Notes: a model not told the origin generated them from the letters alone. 64,000 nt of DNA from Superficieibacter sp. HKU1 (GCF_029319185.1 NZ_CP119754.1:3658001-3722000); one strand, 5' to 3'. Numbered from the stretch's first letter, positions 10,001-19,643 are shown. Numbers and translations: made by a program.

Positions 10001-10592
10001 CGATGGATGCCAGCAGTTCGCGCGGGCCTTTCCATGAGGCGTGGATCACCTGGGCAATATCGCGCGTCAGCGGGTAGCAATGGCGCCGCCAGAAATCGGC
10101 ACAGGCCTGGTAGCGCAGCAACGATTCATCTTCGATCAGTTGCTGTTCGAAAAGCATCCCGGATTCAAAAGCGTTGAGGCTGAGCATCCGCTGGCAAAAG
10201 CCGTGAATGGTAAATACCGCCGCCTCGTCCATCTGCCGTTCTGCCAGTAACAGGACGTCAGCCGCCTGCTGCTTATCGGCAATTTCTGCCAGCAGGCTGG
10301 CGTAAAGCGGGTTATCGGTGGTTTCACGCAGGCAGGCGATGCGCAATTCGTGAATATTGCTGCGAATACGTCCGCGAAGTTCTTCGGTGGCGGCTTCGGT
10401 GAAGGTAACCACCAGCAGTTCTTCGACGTTAACTGGCCGGGGAAAAGCGGATTCGCCGCCCAGCCCCAGCAGGAGTCGCAGGTACAGAGCGGCGATAGTG
10501 AAAGTTTTACCGGTACCCGCTGAGGCTTCAATCAGGCGCTCGCCGATAAGCGGCAGGCGCAGTGGATCAAGGGTCTCAGCGGTGTCGGTCAT
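7050..10592 (-). CDS. recB: Exodeoxyribonuclease V beta subunit
   Basis: RecB is the 3'-5' helicase and the only nuclease of RecBCD, and loads RecA after Chi. The 1180 residues equal E. coli RecB. UvrD-like motifs include ASAGTGKTFT (residues about 23-32), IDEFQDTDPQQY, GDPKQAIYAFRGAD and a VTIHKSKGLEYP segment. The nuclease domain at the C-terminus keeps the GFIDLVF...LDYKSN aspartates and lysine. Its start overlaps the ptrA stop by four bases and its stop overlaps recD, so ptrA-recB-recD are cotranscribed. Confidence 0.97.
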   Translation of the reverse strand: MTDTAETLDPLRLPLIGERLIEASAGTGKTFTIAALYLRLLLGLGGESAFPRPVNVEELLVVTFTEAATEELRGRIRSNIHELRIACLRETTDNPLYASLLAEIADKQQAADVLLLAERQMDEAAVFTIHGFCQRMLSLNAFESGMLFEQQLIEDESLLRYQACADFWRRHCYPLTRDIAQVIHASWKGPRELLASIDRYLQGEAPKIKTPPGPEETLLVRHQQILERIAAIKTQWRETVAELEGILENSGIDRRKFNRGNQGKWIDKITAWAEEETVTYQLPDALEKFTQSFLRERTKPDGVVPEHPLFEAIETVLGGTLTLDDLVIAQAMVEIRETVAREKRRRGELGFDDMIGRLATALYSESGEALATAIRQRFPVAMIDEFQDTDPQQYRIFRRIWRQQPDTALLLIGDPKQAIYAFRGADIFTYMKARGDVSAHYTLGTNWRSAPGMVGSVNRLFSLTENPFMFRDIPFKPVNAAAKNQGLRFELNGETQPAMNLWLMPGEGVGAGDYQTTMAQLCAAQIRDWLSAGQQSRALLWRGESSRPVRASDITVLVRSRQEAALIRDALNVLAIPSVYLSNRDSVFETPEAQELLWLLQAVLAPERENALRSALATAMLGLNAQDIERLNLDEHAWDAVVEEFTAYRQQWQLRGVMPMLRTLMSQRNIAENLLATPGGERRLTDILHISELLQEAGTQLESEYALVRWLAQHIAEPDTNASSQQMRLESDKHLVQIVTIHKSKGLEYPLVWLPFIARYRKQEQAFYHDRTSFEAVLDLNHSDESLELAEAERLAEDLRLLYVALTRAIWHCSLGIAPLTSRRSDKPGETDLHHSALGRLIQKGEARDAAGLSACLHELCNEDIALRSPDAPDNSRWQAPQPPQDALAARLVRRRMADEWRVTSYSGLQQRGHSVAQDLMPRLDIDAAGPGDIIDEPALTPHQFPRGASPGTFLHSLFEDLDFTRPVESEWVREKLQLAGFDEQWEPVLTAWIATILAAPLTPEGISLSQLTAKEKQVELEFYLPINQMLDAPTLDAQMRRFDPLSAGCPPLDFRQVRGMLKGFIDLVFRHNGRYYLLDYKSNWLGESSEAYTQAAMAQAMQAHRYDLQYQLYSLALHRFLRHRLADYDYERHFGGVIYLFLRGIDGQDPQQGIFTTRPDLHLINALDDLFAGEKEEMA

Positions 10593-13477
10593 TCATTCTC
10601 TCTCAATAAAGGCAGGGATTGCTGTAGCGCACTGACGCTCTCCCAGGTTTTCCAGCCGTCGGGACGGGCATATTCCGCTTTCCCGCTTTGGCTACCCGAA
10701 ACCTGAGATAATATCGCCATACCCTGCGGCTTCACCACCGTTTGATGAAAGAAATCGGCTAATTTTTGCGGCGTCAGCATGTTGACCTGAGCAATAATTT
10801 TTTCCCGCGAGTCAAAACTGAGGTTGCCGCGATCGAAATCTTTGCTGAGCTTCGAGGCTTCTTCATCCAGCGTTTGCGGTGCTTCACGCATCTGCGCCAC
10901 CACCGCCTGCTGGATCTGCGCAAACTCTTCCGGCTTCATGGCCCGCAGTTTTTCTTCTGCGGTCGGGAAGAAAGCTTTGTAACGATCCCACAGGTACGAA
11001 GGCTGCTTGTCGTTGCTTTGCAGCAGGAATCCCATCCCCCACTGGCGTCCGACGCTCATCGGGAAGGCAAACACCGCGTAGCCCAGCTGTTCTTCGGTAC
11101 GCAGCTGGCTGTAGAACCACGGTTGCACGATTTGCCCTAACAATGCGCTGGCGGCAGCGCTGCTGTATTCGTCAACGTTCGCCGGAACAAACACCGCGCC
11201 CAGCGCAGAGTCGGTGCTGCTGCCCGCTTTTTCGAACATCACCGACTGCGCTTTATCGACCACCACTTCTTTGTTGCGGCACCATTCGTTACCCTGAGTG
11301 CCGAGCTGTGTCTGCACCTGATGCGCCAGCGTTTTTGCCTGCTCAACGGACAGATTGCCGAGGATCAGAAATTCCGGACGCGCGCCTTTTTTCAGTTTTT
11401 CACGGTAGTCCATGACCTCTTTCAAGGTGATGGACGGCAGCAGCGCGCGCCGCTCCTCACGCTGGAAGTACGGCACCTGCGACAGCATCTGTACCGGCAT
11501 GATCGCCTGTTCATACGCCTTACCTTTCTCAGCCGAATCCAGCATTTGCGTATACCAGGATTTCGCCTGCTCAAGCTGCTCCTCAGTAGGCGTGAAGCTA
11601 AAATAGCCGTCGAGCAGGGTTTCAAAGAGCTTCGGCAACCGCTGTGTATAACCGTCAGCATTCACCATCAGACCATTATTGGCATTGGTGGAAAAACTAA
11701 TGCCGCCGACCGACGCCTGATTGCTTAGCTGATCCAGTGCGATGCCTGCCAGATAGTCGTTCAGGGCGAACATTACCTGATTGCGGGCGCTGTCCATGGC
11801 CTGAGGATTACGCAGCACCACCGACACGTCGGCTTTCGGCTCGCTGGCAAAGTAGCGGCTCGGCATGTACAGCACGCGCAGGCCCGGCTCATCGACGATA
11901 AGCTCCGGATGTTTGTACTGCTTATCCGGCTTGATCAGGGTGAAATCATCAGGGATGTAGGGGTTCAGTTCCGGTAGCTTAAGCGCAATGGCGCTGGCTT
12001 TTTGCTGCCAGTCAGCGAAAGTCTTGTCACCGATTTTATCGACCTGATAAGGGGCATTAACGAAGTAGGCCGTTTTATTATGCGGTTCGTTCGGGCTGAT
12101 GTACCAGATACGCGCATTTTGCGGCGTCATCATCGCCAGGCGCGCTTTTACCGCGTCAGGATCGTACTTATCAGCAATGTTTACCGCATCGAGGGTATGT
12201 TGAACCGGCACGCGGATCATGGTGTCGGCCAGCCATTCCACGTAGCTCATATCGCGGGTGATCGACGGATAGCGGAAATCGAGATCCAGCACGTGCGCCA
12301 GCTCATCGAAATAGCGTTTATCCACGCCTTTATCACGCAGCAGGTTGAGATAGCTGAAAATGGCGGCAACGACGTCATCACGGTGCGCCAGGCCCTTATC
12401 CGTCAGCGTAGCGGAAATAGCCAGCACGCCGCTGTTACCGTTAACGATGGGGTCAGAATCCGCGCGAATACTTTCGACCAGCCCCTTCTGCTGTAGCCAG
12501 TCGGAGAGCGTGCCCGGGCTACGGTTGCCAATCAGATACGTCACCAGCTCATCGGTTTTGCTGCGGAACTGGGCGGTGTTGTTATCAATACGAAACTCCA
12601 CGCGCAGCACTTTACGCGGCAGCGCGGGAACATAATGAATGATCAACCCTTTTTGCGCATCGGTCACCACCGGGACGGTGACTTCCGGGCGGGTAATGTT
12701 TTTATTCGGCACCCGGCCATAGGTTTCGGCAGCAATCCGCGCCAGCTCCGGCAACGGCTTGTTACTGTAGACCACGGCTTTCATCAGGTTGGACGAGTAA
12801 TAGCGATCGCGAAACTCCACCAGCGCTTTGTGCACCGGATTGCCGGGTTTGTCGCTCAGCGTTTCCAGGTTGCCGCCGGAAAAACGTGAACCGGGGTGCG
12901 CCGGGTTAATGGTTTCCGCGCTCACCTGTGCCATGCGCATCCCGTCGCGGGAACGCGCCATGGTCAGTTCGGCATTCACGGCATTGCGCTCGCGGCTGGC
13001 ATATTTCTCCGCCAGCAGCGGGGCGGCGATAGCGTCCGCCAGGCGATCGACAGCCCCTTCCAGCGCATCGTTTTCCACCTCAAGGTAGTACGCGGTGCGA
13101 TACGGCGCGGTGCTGGCATTATGGCTGCCGCCATGCATTTTCAAAAATTCTGCGAGACTGTCCGGCTGCGGGTATTTTTTGGAGCCCATCAGCGTCATAT
13201 GTTCGAGATAGTGAGCAAGTCCCTGATGCGAATCTGGATCGGAAAGTGAGCCGACCGGCAGCACCAGCGCCGAGAGCGACTTAACCGCCTGCGCATCAGA
13301 AACCAACAGAACCACCATACCGTTATCAAGGCGGATAGCCTGATACTGGCGGGGATCTTTTTCACTTTTACGGATGGTTTCCTGTACCGGCTGCCATCCT
13401 GTGTCTGCCTGACCGACATTTACCCAAAGGGCAAGTAACACAACCAATGCTTTTAACCAGGTGCTGCTAATAGGCAT
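10589..13477 (-). CDS. ptrA: Protease III (pitrilysin)
   Basis: This is a periplasmic zinc metalloprotease of the M16 family that degrades small peptides. The 962 residues match E. coli. A Sec signal peptide (ending near VGQA, residue 24) precedes the inverted zinc motif HYLEHM (HxxEH, about residues 88-92) with the distal glutamate downstream, followed by three more M16-like domains. It sits between recC and recB by long-conserved but functionally unexplained linkage, with 15 bases to recC and a 4-base overlap with recB. Confidence 0.96.
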   Translation of the reverse strand: MPISSTWLKALVVLLALWVNVGQADTGWQPVQETIRKSEKDPRQYQAIRLDNGMVVLLVSDAQAVKSLSALVLPVGSLSDPDSHQGLAHYLEHMTLMGSKKYPQPDSLAEFLKMHGGSHNASTAPYRTAYYLEVENDALEGAVDRLADAIAAPLLAEKYASRERNAVNAELTMARSRDGMRMAQVSAETINPAHPGSRFSGGNLETLSDKPGNPVHKALVEFRDRYYSSNLMKAVVYSNKPLPELARIAAETYGRVPNKNITRPEVTVPVVTDAQKGLIIHYVPALPRKVLRVEFRIDNNTAQFRSKTDELVTYLIGNRSPGTLSDWLQQKGLVESIRADSDPIVNGNSGVLAISATLTDKGLAHRDDVVAAIFSYLNLLRDKGVDKRYFDELAHVLDLDFRYPSITRDMSYVEWLADTMIRVPVQHTLDAVNIADKYDPDAVKARLAMMTPQNARIWYISPNEPHNKTAYFVNAPYQVDKIGDKTFADWQQKASAIALKLPELNPYIPDDFTLIKPDKQYKHPELIVDEPGLRVLYMPSRYFASEPKADVSVVLRNPQAMDSARNQVMFALNDYLAGIALDQLSNQASVGGISFSTNANNGLMVNADGYTQRLPKLFETLLDGYFSFTPTEEQLEQAKSWYTQMLDSAEKGKAYEQAIMPVQMLSQVPYFQREERRALLPSITLKEVMDYREKLKKGARPEFLILGNLSVEQAKTLAHQVQTQLGTQGNEWCRNKEVVVDKAQSVMFEKAGSSTDSALGAVFVPANVDEYSSAAASALLGQIVQPWFYSQLRTEEQLGYAVFAFPMSVGRQWGMGFLLQSNDKQPSYLWDRYKAFFPTAEEKLRAMKPEEFAQIQQAVVAQMREAPQTLDEEASKLSKDFDRGNLSFDSREKIIAQVNMLTPQKLADFFHQTVVKPQGMAILSQVSGSQSGKAEYARPDGWKTWESVSALQQSLPLLRENE

Positions 13478-13492
13478 TCACGGACCTCATCA

Positions 13493-16400
13493 TTATGACT
13501 GATTAAAGCGAAATATCGGCAGCAGGTAACGCTCGGCCTGCGCAATAATCGCTTCGTAATACTCCGGCTCCAGGGTGCGCCACAGGCGCTGATACCAGAT
13601 ATCGGCGCCCTCGCCGCTTACGACCATATTCCCTTCATACGCCTGAAGAAACTTACTGCGCGCTTTTAACTGCGTCTCGTCGTCTCTTAAAATGGCATCA
13701 TTTGCCGCGTCGTAACAGGCTTTTATCCACGCGCCCCCACTTTCCGGTAGCAGCAGCAGCGGTTCGGTCATTCCTTTAAGGTAGCCTGCAACCAGGTCGT
13801 CAAGGAAAGCGCGCGCCTGCTCAGCCGGAAGCGGCGGAAAGCGCCACTCACCCTCTTTGCGCACCAGCAACCGACTTTCACCTGTCCCACCGCTGGCACA
13901 GTAGACAAGGTGTTCCAGCCAAAGTTGCATCCCTTGTGAAACGCTGAGCAGTGAAGGACGCCAGCGCAGCAGGCCGTCAGGCTGCACATGCTGTAGCCAG
14001 CCGGTAATGATAATTCCGCCACATTGCAGATCGATTTCACTACTCTGGCTGGGCTGTCGGTGCTCAATAACGCGGTCGGCCAGCGTTTGCATCTCCTGAA
14101 GCTGCGTGTCCCAGACAATTTCACCAAACGCACCGTAAGGTAGCTGTCCTGCCGCACGATAGCGGCGGAACATTTTATCCGCATCCTCTTCTTCGACCAG
14201 GGTATTCAGCAACTGTTGATTAAGCTGGTAGCGGGTCAATCCCTCCAGGGTGAAAGGCTCTGCATCCGGAATTTCGCTCTCTTCCTCACGAAAATTAACC
14301 CGCAGCCGCTGCTGAAAGAACGCACGGACCGGATGCGCCCAGAAGCGCTGTAGCTGGTCAAAAGGCAACGTATCAATGCTCAGCGGCGGCAGTGGCTGAA
14401 TAAACGCCGAATGCGCCTCGCCCTGCTGACTGGCGGCCGCCAGCCACTCCCGGGCGTAACTTTGTCGTTCGTCGGTTTTGAAATTTTCGGCATCAAACGG
14501 CATTCGCGTATGCAGATGCATGATGTGGGCTTTTACCCGCTGTTCACTCTCGTCGCAGTTGCGGTCCTCGTCTCCCGCTAAATAGTGGCTCTGGCCAATA
14601 TAATCCACCAGCTCCTGTACCAGCACCGACGGATAACGCTCGCTGTTGTCCTGGATCGAGCGACCGATATAGCTGATATACAGTTTTTGCTCTGCCGACA
14701 TTAACGCCTCAAGGAACAGATAGCGGTCATCGTCGCGACGGCTGCGGTCGCCGCGTAGCGGTTTCTGGCTCATCAGATCAAAACCAAGCGGTGAAAGTGT
14801 GCGCGGATAGACCCCGTCGTTCATCCCCAGCAAACAGACCACTTTGAAGGGAATCGAGCGCATTGGCATCAGGGTACAGATATTGACCGGCCCGGCGAGG
14901 AAGCGCTGGCTGATGCGCTCCTGATCCAGCCGCTGTGCCAGCTCGTCGCGCAGTAGCGAAAGCGGCACAGGCTCGGCGTAATGCGAACCGGTGCCCTGCT
15001 CAATGATCGCCTGCCACTGCTGCTCAATCAGCGCCAGCGCGGCTTCGGTATCCTGATCCGGCAGGAAAAAGTCGTTGAGCATTTCACGGCACACGGGAAG
15101 CCATTCCGTCAGCGGACGATCCTGCGCCAGCCCACGTCGCCAGATATTCAGTTGCATGAGCAAGGATGCCAGATGCCCTACCAGCTCGGCGATCAGCCCG
15201 CTGGACTCATCGTAAGGCAGCACCGAGCGCCACTCGCCTTCATGACTCTCCATGGCGTAGCCGAGCAGCATACGCGTCAGGCCAAACTGCCAGGTGTGCT
15301 GGCCGGTAGCGGGAAGCTCCAGCTCGCGCACGTTGTCATCGTCCATTCCCCAGCGCACGCCGGACTCATTTACCCACTGGCGCAGGTAGCGCAGCCCCTC
15401 TTCATTGATATTGAAGCGTGCCGCCAGTACCGGGACGTCCAGCAACGCCAGCACGTCTTCCGACACAAAGCGGCTGTCCGGCAGAGAGAGCAGACTGATA
15501 AAGGCCTGCAATGCCGGATGTGACTGGCGGGCACGGCGGTCGGAGATGGCGTAAGGCAGATAACGGTCGCCCGTCGCGCTGCCAAATACCGCCTGGATAA
15601 ACGGGCTATAGCTGTCGATGTCCGCCACCATCACGATGATGTCGCGCGGCGTCAGGGTTGGGTCGTCCTCCAGCATCGCCAGCAGGCGATCGTGCAGCAC
15701 TTCCACTTCCCGCTGCGGGCTGTGGCAGACGTGGATCGTCAGGCTGCGGTCGTCGGGCTCCAGCCGGCGTTTACTGTCGCTGCGCACAAACTCTTCTGCC
15801 GTCCTGCCCGGCACGGCCGCATTCTGTAATTCCAGCACGTCGTATTGCAGGTTATGCAGCAGGTTATCCGGCGCGATATCGACAAACGCATCCAGCTCAT
15901 CGTAGCGCTCCAGTCCGGCCAGCAGATACATATAGTCGCGCCCGAGCTTGCCCCACGAAGCCAACAGCGGATTGCCGACGTCCTGCTCGCCGTCATCATT
16001 AAATAGTCCCGCCGCCTGCTGCGTATCACGAAACAGCGGCAGTTCACGCTGCTCACGATGATGCTTGCGCTGGCGCGCCACCAGCCTCGCCAGGAAGGCC
16101 GGGTCTTTGATATCGCCCCAGTAGTAGCGGCACGGGTTGGTGAACAGAATAAACACGTCGACGTGTTTGCCGAGGGCCTGCAACGCCTGCAAATAGACCG
16201 GCGGTAAGGCGGAGATACCGCAGATAAATACCCGCGACGGCAGGCCCGCCGGTGGCTCGCTGGCCTGTTCAAGCGTACGGATAAAACGCTGATACAAATT
16301 AGCACGATGCCACAGCGGCTGGCCCAGCGCGGCCGTGTGTTCTACCAGCGCTTTCCACAGCGGAGCCTGCCAGCGCTGACTCTCTTCAAGACCGTCAACC

Positions 16401-16861
16401 AGCTCTCCCGCTTCCCAGCGGGTCAGCCATTCCGGGCGGTAGACCAGATACTGATCGTAGAGATCGGCCACCCGCGAGGCGAGCTGAAACAGTTTACGTT
16501 TGTCGGTGTCGTCGCTGAGATAGTGGCGCAGCATCACAAACTCATCACCGTCGATGAGTTCCGGCAGCAGCGTCATCAGCTTCCAGCTCATGCTTTGTTT
16601 ATTAAACGCGCTTTCCCCCGGAATGTCCGGCAGGATGCGAACGAACATATCCCAGATAAAGCTCGCCGGGAGGGGAAAGTCGATATTCGCCGCAATACCA
16701 AAACGCCGGGAAAGGGACATTTGCAGCCATTGCGCCATGCCGGTACTCTGAACCAGCACGACTTCAGGCTCGAAAGGATCGTCAAGACGCTCACGCTCGA
16801 CAATGAACTCCATCAACGCTTCCAGCACATCCAGACGATTGGAGTGGTAGACCCTTAACAT
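13493..16861 (-). CDS. recC: Exodeoxyribonuclease V gamma subunit
   Basis: RecC holds the RecBCD complex together and recognises Chi in the 3' strand, using degenerate helicase and nuclease folds. The 1122 residues equal E. coli RecC and begin MLRVYHSNRLDVLEAL. The expected features are the early VVLVQSTGMAQWLQ segment and the middle MRSIPFKVVCLLGMNDGVYPR segment. It begins 12 bases after ppdC and is the last gene of the ppdA-ppdB-ygdB-ppdC-recC run. Confidence 0.96.
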   Translation of the reverse strand: MLRVYHSNRLDVLEALMEFIVERERLDDPFEPEVVLVQSTGMAQWLQMSLSRRFGIAANIDFPLPASFIWDMFVRILPDIPGESAFNKQSMSWKLMTLLPELIDGDEFVMLRHYLSDDTDKRKLFQLASRVADLYDQYLVYRPEWLTRWEAGELVDGLEESQRWQAPLWKALVEHTAALGQPLWHRANLYQRFIRTLEQASEPPAGLPSRVFICGISALPPVYLQALQALGKHVDVFILFTNPCRYYWGDIKDPAFLARLVARQRKHHREQRELPLFRDTQQAAGLFNDDGEQDVGNPLLASWGKLGRDYMYLLAGLERYDELDAFVDIAPDNLLHNLQYDVLELQNAAVPGRTAEEFVRSDSKRRLEPDDRSLTIHVCHSPQREVEVLHDRLLAMLEDDPTLTPRDIIVMVADIDSYSPFIQAVFGSATGDRYLPYAISDRRARQSHPALQAFISLLSLPDSRFVSEDVLALLDVPVLAARFNINEEGLRYLRQWVNESGVRWGMDDDNVRELELPATGQHTWQFGLTRMLLGYAMESHEGEWRSVLPYDESSGLIAELVGHLASLLMQLNIWRRGLAQDRPLTEWLPVCREMLNDFFLPDQDTEAALALIEQQWQAIIEQGTGSHYAEPVPLSLLRDELAQRLDQERISQRFLAGPVNICTLMPMRSIPFKVVCLLGMNDGVYPRTLSPLGFDLMSQKPLRGDRSRRDDDRYLFLEALMSAEQKLYISYIGRSIQDNSERYPSVLVQELVDYIGQSHYLAGDEDRNCDESEQRVKAHIMHLHTRMPFDAENFKTDERQSYAREWLAAASQQGEAHSAFIQPLPPLSIDTLPFDQLQRFWAHPVRAFFQQRLRVNFREEESEIPDAEPFTLEGLTRYQLNQQLLNTLVEEEDADKMFRRYRAAGQLPYGAFGEIVWDTQLQEMQTLADRVIEHRQPSQSSEIDLQCGGIIITGWLQHVQPDGLLRWRPSLLSVSQGMQLWLEHLVYCASGGTGESRLLVRKEGEWRFPPLPAEQARAFLDDLVAGYLKGMTEPLLLLPESGGAWIKACYDAANDAILRDDETQLKARSKFLQAYEGNMVVSGEGADIWYQRLWRTLEPEYYEAIIAQAERYLLPIFRFNQS

Positions 16862-16873
16862 AGTTGCTCCCGA

Positions 16874-17197
16874 CTACTGACTGACCGGACAATGTAATCG
16901 CGTCATTTGCCCCTGTTTACCCACCGGTGTGGTGAGTGTGACGCTGATGCTGACACATCTTTGCCGTGTTGTCTTCACGCGGTTGACCTGCCAGCCCTCT
17001 TCCGTCGGTCCATCCTGAAGCCGGGTATGTTGCCAGGCACTGCGCCAGAGCTGGCGATACTGGTTCAGCGCAGCCGAACCGTTAGCCAGCGCACGGTGAT
17101 AACCGGCCAGTGCGGTGACGACCAGAACCATCAATGCCATCGCCAGCAAGACTTCCGGCAGACTAAACCCTTGCTGCCTGTTCAGGGAATGCGACAT
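16874..17197 (-). CDS. ppdC: Minor prepilin-like protein PpdC
   Basis: This is a 107-residue type IV prepilin-like protein with the leader MSHSLNRQQG^FSLPEVLLAMALM. Prepilin peptidase would cut after the glycine, and the +5 glutamate is present. The N-terminal helix is hydrophobic and the rest is a small periplasmic domain with two cysteines. I chose the internal ATG at 17197, which gives the E. coli length and overlaps the ygdB stop by 16 bases. In E. coli this cluster supplies minor pilins, but the major pilin and assembly machinery lie elsewhere. Confidence 0.88.
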   Translation of the reverse strand: MSHSLNRQQGFSLPEVLLAMALMVLVVTALAGYHRALANGSAALNQYRQLWRSAWQHTRLQDGPTEEGWQVNRVKTTRQRCVSISVTLTTPVGKQGQMTRLHCPVSQ

Positions 17198-17589
17198 AGG
17201 GCGCTCTCCATCAGGGGACAAAAATCACTCCAGCCATGCGCCGAAAAGCGCACTTCATCGTGGTTTACCACACCAGATTGCCAGAGTGTCATAGAGCCGC
17301 TGGCGGCAATGAGCAGCAGCGAGTCATCGCTCAACCTGCGCAAACATACCTGCCACGACTGTGCGGGTTGCTGCACGCATTGCAGCGGCAGGTTTACCTG
17401 CCAGGGCTGCATCTTGCCCCATTGCAATGCAGAGTGAACGCTGGCCTGCTCACGTAATGCTCGCGTTTCCACCGCCACGCGGGTGGACAATGCTCGCTGC
17501 TGTTGATTCAGCCCCTGAAGCAGCAGACTGCCCAGCATTAGCAGGAGCAATACCAGCGCCAGCGATGACATCCCGCGCTGGCGATTCAC
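17182..17589 (-). CDS. ygdB: DUF2509 family pilin-cluster protein
   Basis: This 135-residue protein begins MNRQRGMSSLALVLLLLMLGSLLLQG, so it resembles a prepilin of the PilX/GspK minor type (G then M, without the usual glutamate at +5). It has four cysteines in the periplasmic part. Its start overlaps ppdB by four bases and its stop overlaps ppdC. Function is inferred only from the cluster. Confidence 0.88.
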   Translation of the reverse strand: MNRQRGMSSLALVLLLLMLGSLLLQGLNQQQRALSTRVAVETRALREQASVHSALQWGKMQPWQVNLPLQCVQQPAQSWQVCLRRLSDDSLLLIAASGSMTLWQSGVVNHDEVRFSAHGWSDFCPLMESALCRIP

Positions 17590-18149
17590 AGGTTATACCC
17601 CGTCACGCTATACGCCGCCGTCGCCGTCTGTAGAGGAAGACGGGTCGATTGCCCGGCCAGGGTTACGGTCAGCTCCGGCGCAAAACCGGGGCTGTTGTGG
17701 CGGACCACCTCAAAGCGCGTTATGCGCAGCGTCTGCGGATCGGTCATTTTGTCCCAGCCTTTATCGTCGCAGGAAGAGGCGCCGCGAAGCGTCTCCAGTG
17801 CCCCATTTTGCAGACGAAAGCCAGTAAAGTCTGAAGTGGCAGCAAGCGCGTTATCCCACGTCCCGTTACTGTTAGCGTCCCATTTCACCAGCACGCAGGC
17901 ACCCTGCCAGTTAATCATTAACGGCTCTCCTGCACACTCGCCACGGCAGTAGCCTGCGCGCTGAAGGTGTTTTGCCACCGTGTAGACACGCTGCCACAGT
18001 TCATCCTCCAGCATTTGATGACGGGTCTGCAATAGCACGGCACGCTGTAACCCTGGTAAAAAGCGCGATGCACCGAGCAGTAGCAGACTGCTGATAGCCA
18101 TGGCGATCAGCGTTTCGGGAAGCGAAAATCCCTTCTGCGTTACAGGCAT
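17586..18149 (-). CDS. ppdB: Minor prepilin-like protein PpdB
   Basis: The 187-residue protein has the class III leader MPVTQKG^FSLPETLIAMAISSLLLLG with glutamate at +5 after the cleavage glycine, then a periplasmic domain with cysteine pairs (GYCRGECAG; ASSCDDKG). The length equals E. coli PpdB. It overlaps ppdA by 10 bases. It is likely a priming minor pilin for a type IV pilus or secretion pseudopilus. Confidence 0.9.
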   Translation of the reverse strand: MPVTQKGFSLPETLIAMAISSLLLLGASRFLPGLQRAVLLQTRHQMLEDELWQRVYTVAKHLQRAGYCRGECAGEPLMINWQGACVLVKWDANSNGTWDNALAATSDFTGFRLQNGALETLRGASSCDDKGWDKMTDPQTLRITRFEVVRHNSPGFAPELTVTLAGQSTRLPLQTATAAYSVTGYNL

Positions 18150-18604
18150 GTGTGTTCCTCAGCAGGCTGACATAAGCGGATCCGGCCCCAGCCGGAGACC
18201 ACAACCATCCAGCTCCCGGCCGGGCTTTGCAGTCGAACATGTCCGGCCCAGGCGGTATTACGCAGGCCAAAAAAGGCCAGCCCGGGCGTGATGTCAGATA
18301 GCCGAACCTCGGGCCATTGTGGATGCAGGGTCCATGGATCGCCGGGTGGACAGCCTTCGGCATCGGCGCTGACCAGGCACTCGTGGTCGCCTTGCTGATG
18401 TATGGCAAGCGGGCGGTCGCGGTTATGCCAGTTCGCGTCGTCGCGCAGTAACACCAGATATTCGCGCACCTGGACTGCGGTTTGCCATAATCGTTGTTGC
18501 TGTTGCCAGCTGCGCCAGCCGTACAGCCCCGCGGCGCTCAGGATCGCAACGATGGCGATCACTATCATGGTTTCAATGAGCGTATAGCCCTGTTCTCGTT
18601 TCAT
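18140..18604 (-). CDS. ppdA: Minor prepilin-like protein PpdA
   Basis: This is a GspH/FimT-type prepilin of 154 residues. The leader MKREQG^YTLIETMIVIAIVAILSAAG carries the cleavage glycine and +5 glutamate. I took the ATG at 18604; an in-frame ATG 27 bases upstream would lengthen the leader beyond the class norm. It is first in the run of overlapping prepilin genes and lies downstream of thyA with a terminator between them. Confidence 0.9.
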   Translation of the reverse strand: MKREQGYTLIETMIVIAIVAILSAAGLYGWRSWQQQQRLWQTAVQVREYLVLLRDDANWHNRDRPLAIHQQGDHECLVSADAEGCPPGDPWTLHPQWPEVRLSDITPGLAFFGLRNTAWAGHVRLQSPAGSWMVVVSGWGRIRLCQPAEEHTCL

Positions 18605-18724
18605 GGCGCCAGTGTGCGGCCGCAGAGACAAAGTGGCGAGGCGAGGTTTTTCGTTTTACGAGACGGTACGAGAGATTTTTACGCTGTTGCAGCGGGTTGC
18701 AAAAAAACGGGAAAGCCGCTTCAG

Positions 18725-18753
18725 AAATAAAAAACGGCACCGCGAGGTGCCGT
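18725..18753 (-). terminator. Terminator of thyA
   Basis: On the minus strand, ACGGCACC-TCGC-GGTGCCGT forms a perfect 8-base stem followed by a T-rich tail, about 100 bases past the thyA stop. Confidence 0.85.
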
Positions 18754-18848
18754 TCAGACCGTTGACAAAGTGGGTGGTCGCCCCGTGTTCCACGGACGGT
18801 TTGCCACCCGTAGGCCTGTGCAAGCGTAGCGCCGCCAGGCATTGTCAA

Positions 18849-19643
18849 TCAGATAGCGACCGGCGCTTTAATTCCCGGATGCGGGTCGTAACCTTCAATC
18901 TCAAAATCATCAAAGTGATAATCAAAGATAGAGTCCGGTTTGCGCTTGATGACCAGTTTTGGCAGCGCACGCGGCTCGCGGCTAAGCTGGAGATGCGTCT
19001 GTTCCATATGGTTGCTGTAAAGATGGGTATCACCACCGGTCCAGACAAAATCCCCGACCTCAAGATCGCACTGCTGCGCCATCATATGCACCAGCAGCGC
19101 ATAGCTGGCAATATTAAACGGCAGGCCGAGGAACACGTCGCACGAACGCTGGTAAAGCTGGCAGGAGAGTTTGCCGTCCGCTACGTAGAACTGGAAGAAA
19201 GCGTGGCATGGTGCCAGCGCCATTTTATCCAGCTCGCCGACGTTCCAGGCCGAAACGATAATGCGGCGTGAGTCCGGATCGTTTTTCAACTGGTTGATAA
19301 CGGTAGTGATCTGATCAATGTGACGGCCATCCGGCGTCGGCCAGGCGCGCCATTGCTTACCGTAGACCGGCCCCAGATTGCCCTCGTCATCCGCCCACTC
19401 GTCCCAGATGGAGACCTTGTTTTCACGCAGATAAGCGACGTTGGTATCACCCTGCAAAAACCACAGTAGCTCATGAATAATCGAGCGCAGGTGGCAGCGT
19501 TTGGTGGTAACCAGCGGGAAGCCTTCACGCAGATTAAAGCGCATCTGGTGACCAAAAATGGAGATCGTCCCGGTACCGGTACGGTCATTTTTCGGGGTGC
19601 CCTCATCGAGCACCTTCTGCATTAAATCAAGATACTGTTTCAT
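18849..19643 (-). CDS. thyA: Thymidylate synthase
   Basis: ThyA methylates dUMP to dTMP using methylene-tetrahydrofolate. The 264 residues equal E. coli ThyA. The active-site cysteine lies in LAPCHAFFQFY (about residue 146). The phosphate-binding arginines (RRIIVSAWN) and the C-terminal APVAI are present. The gene starts seven bases after the lgt stop, as in E. coli, so lgt and thyA form an operon. Confidence 0.97.
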   Translation of the reverse strand: MKQYLDLMQKVLDEGTPKNDRTGTGTISIFGHQMRFNLREGFPLVTTKRCHLRSIIHELLWFLQGDTNVAYLRENKVSIWDEWADDEGNLGPVYGKQWRAWPTPDGRHIDQITTVINQLKNDPDSRRIIVSAWNVGELDKMALAPCHAFFQFYVADGKLSCQLYQRSCDVFLGLPFNIASYALLVHMMAQQCDLEVGDFVWTGGDTHLYSNHMEQTHLQLSREPRALPKLVIKRKPDSIFDYHFDDFEIEGYDPHPGIKAPVAI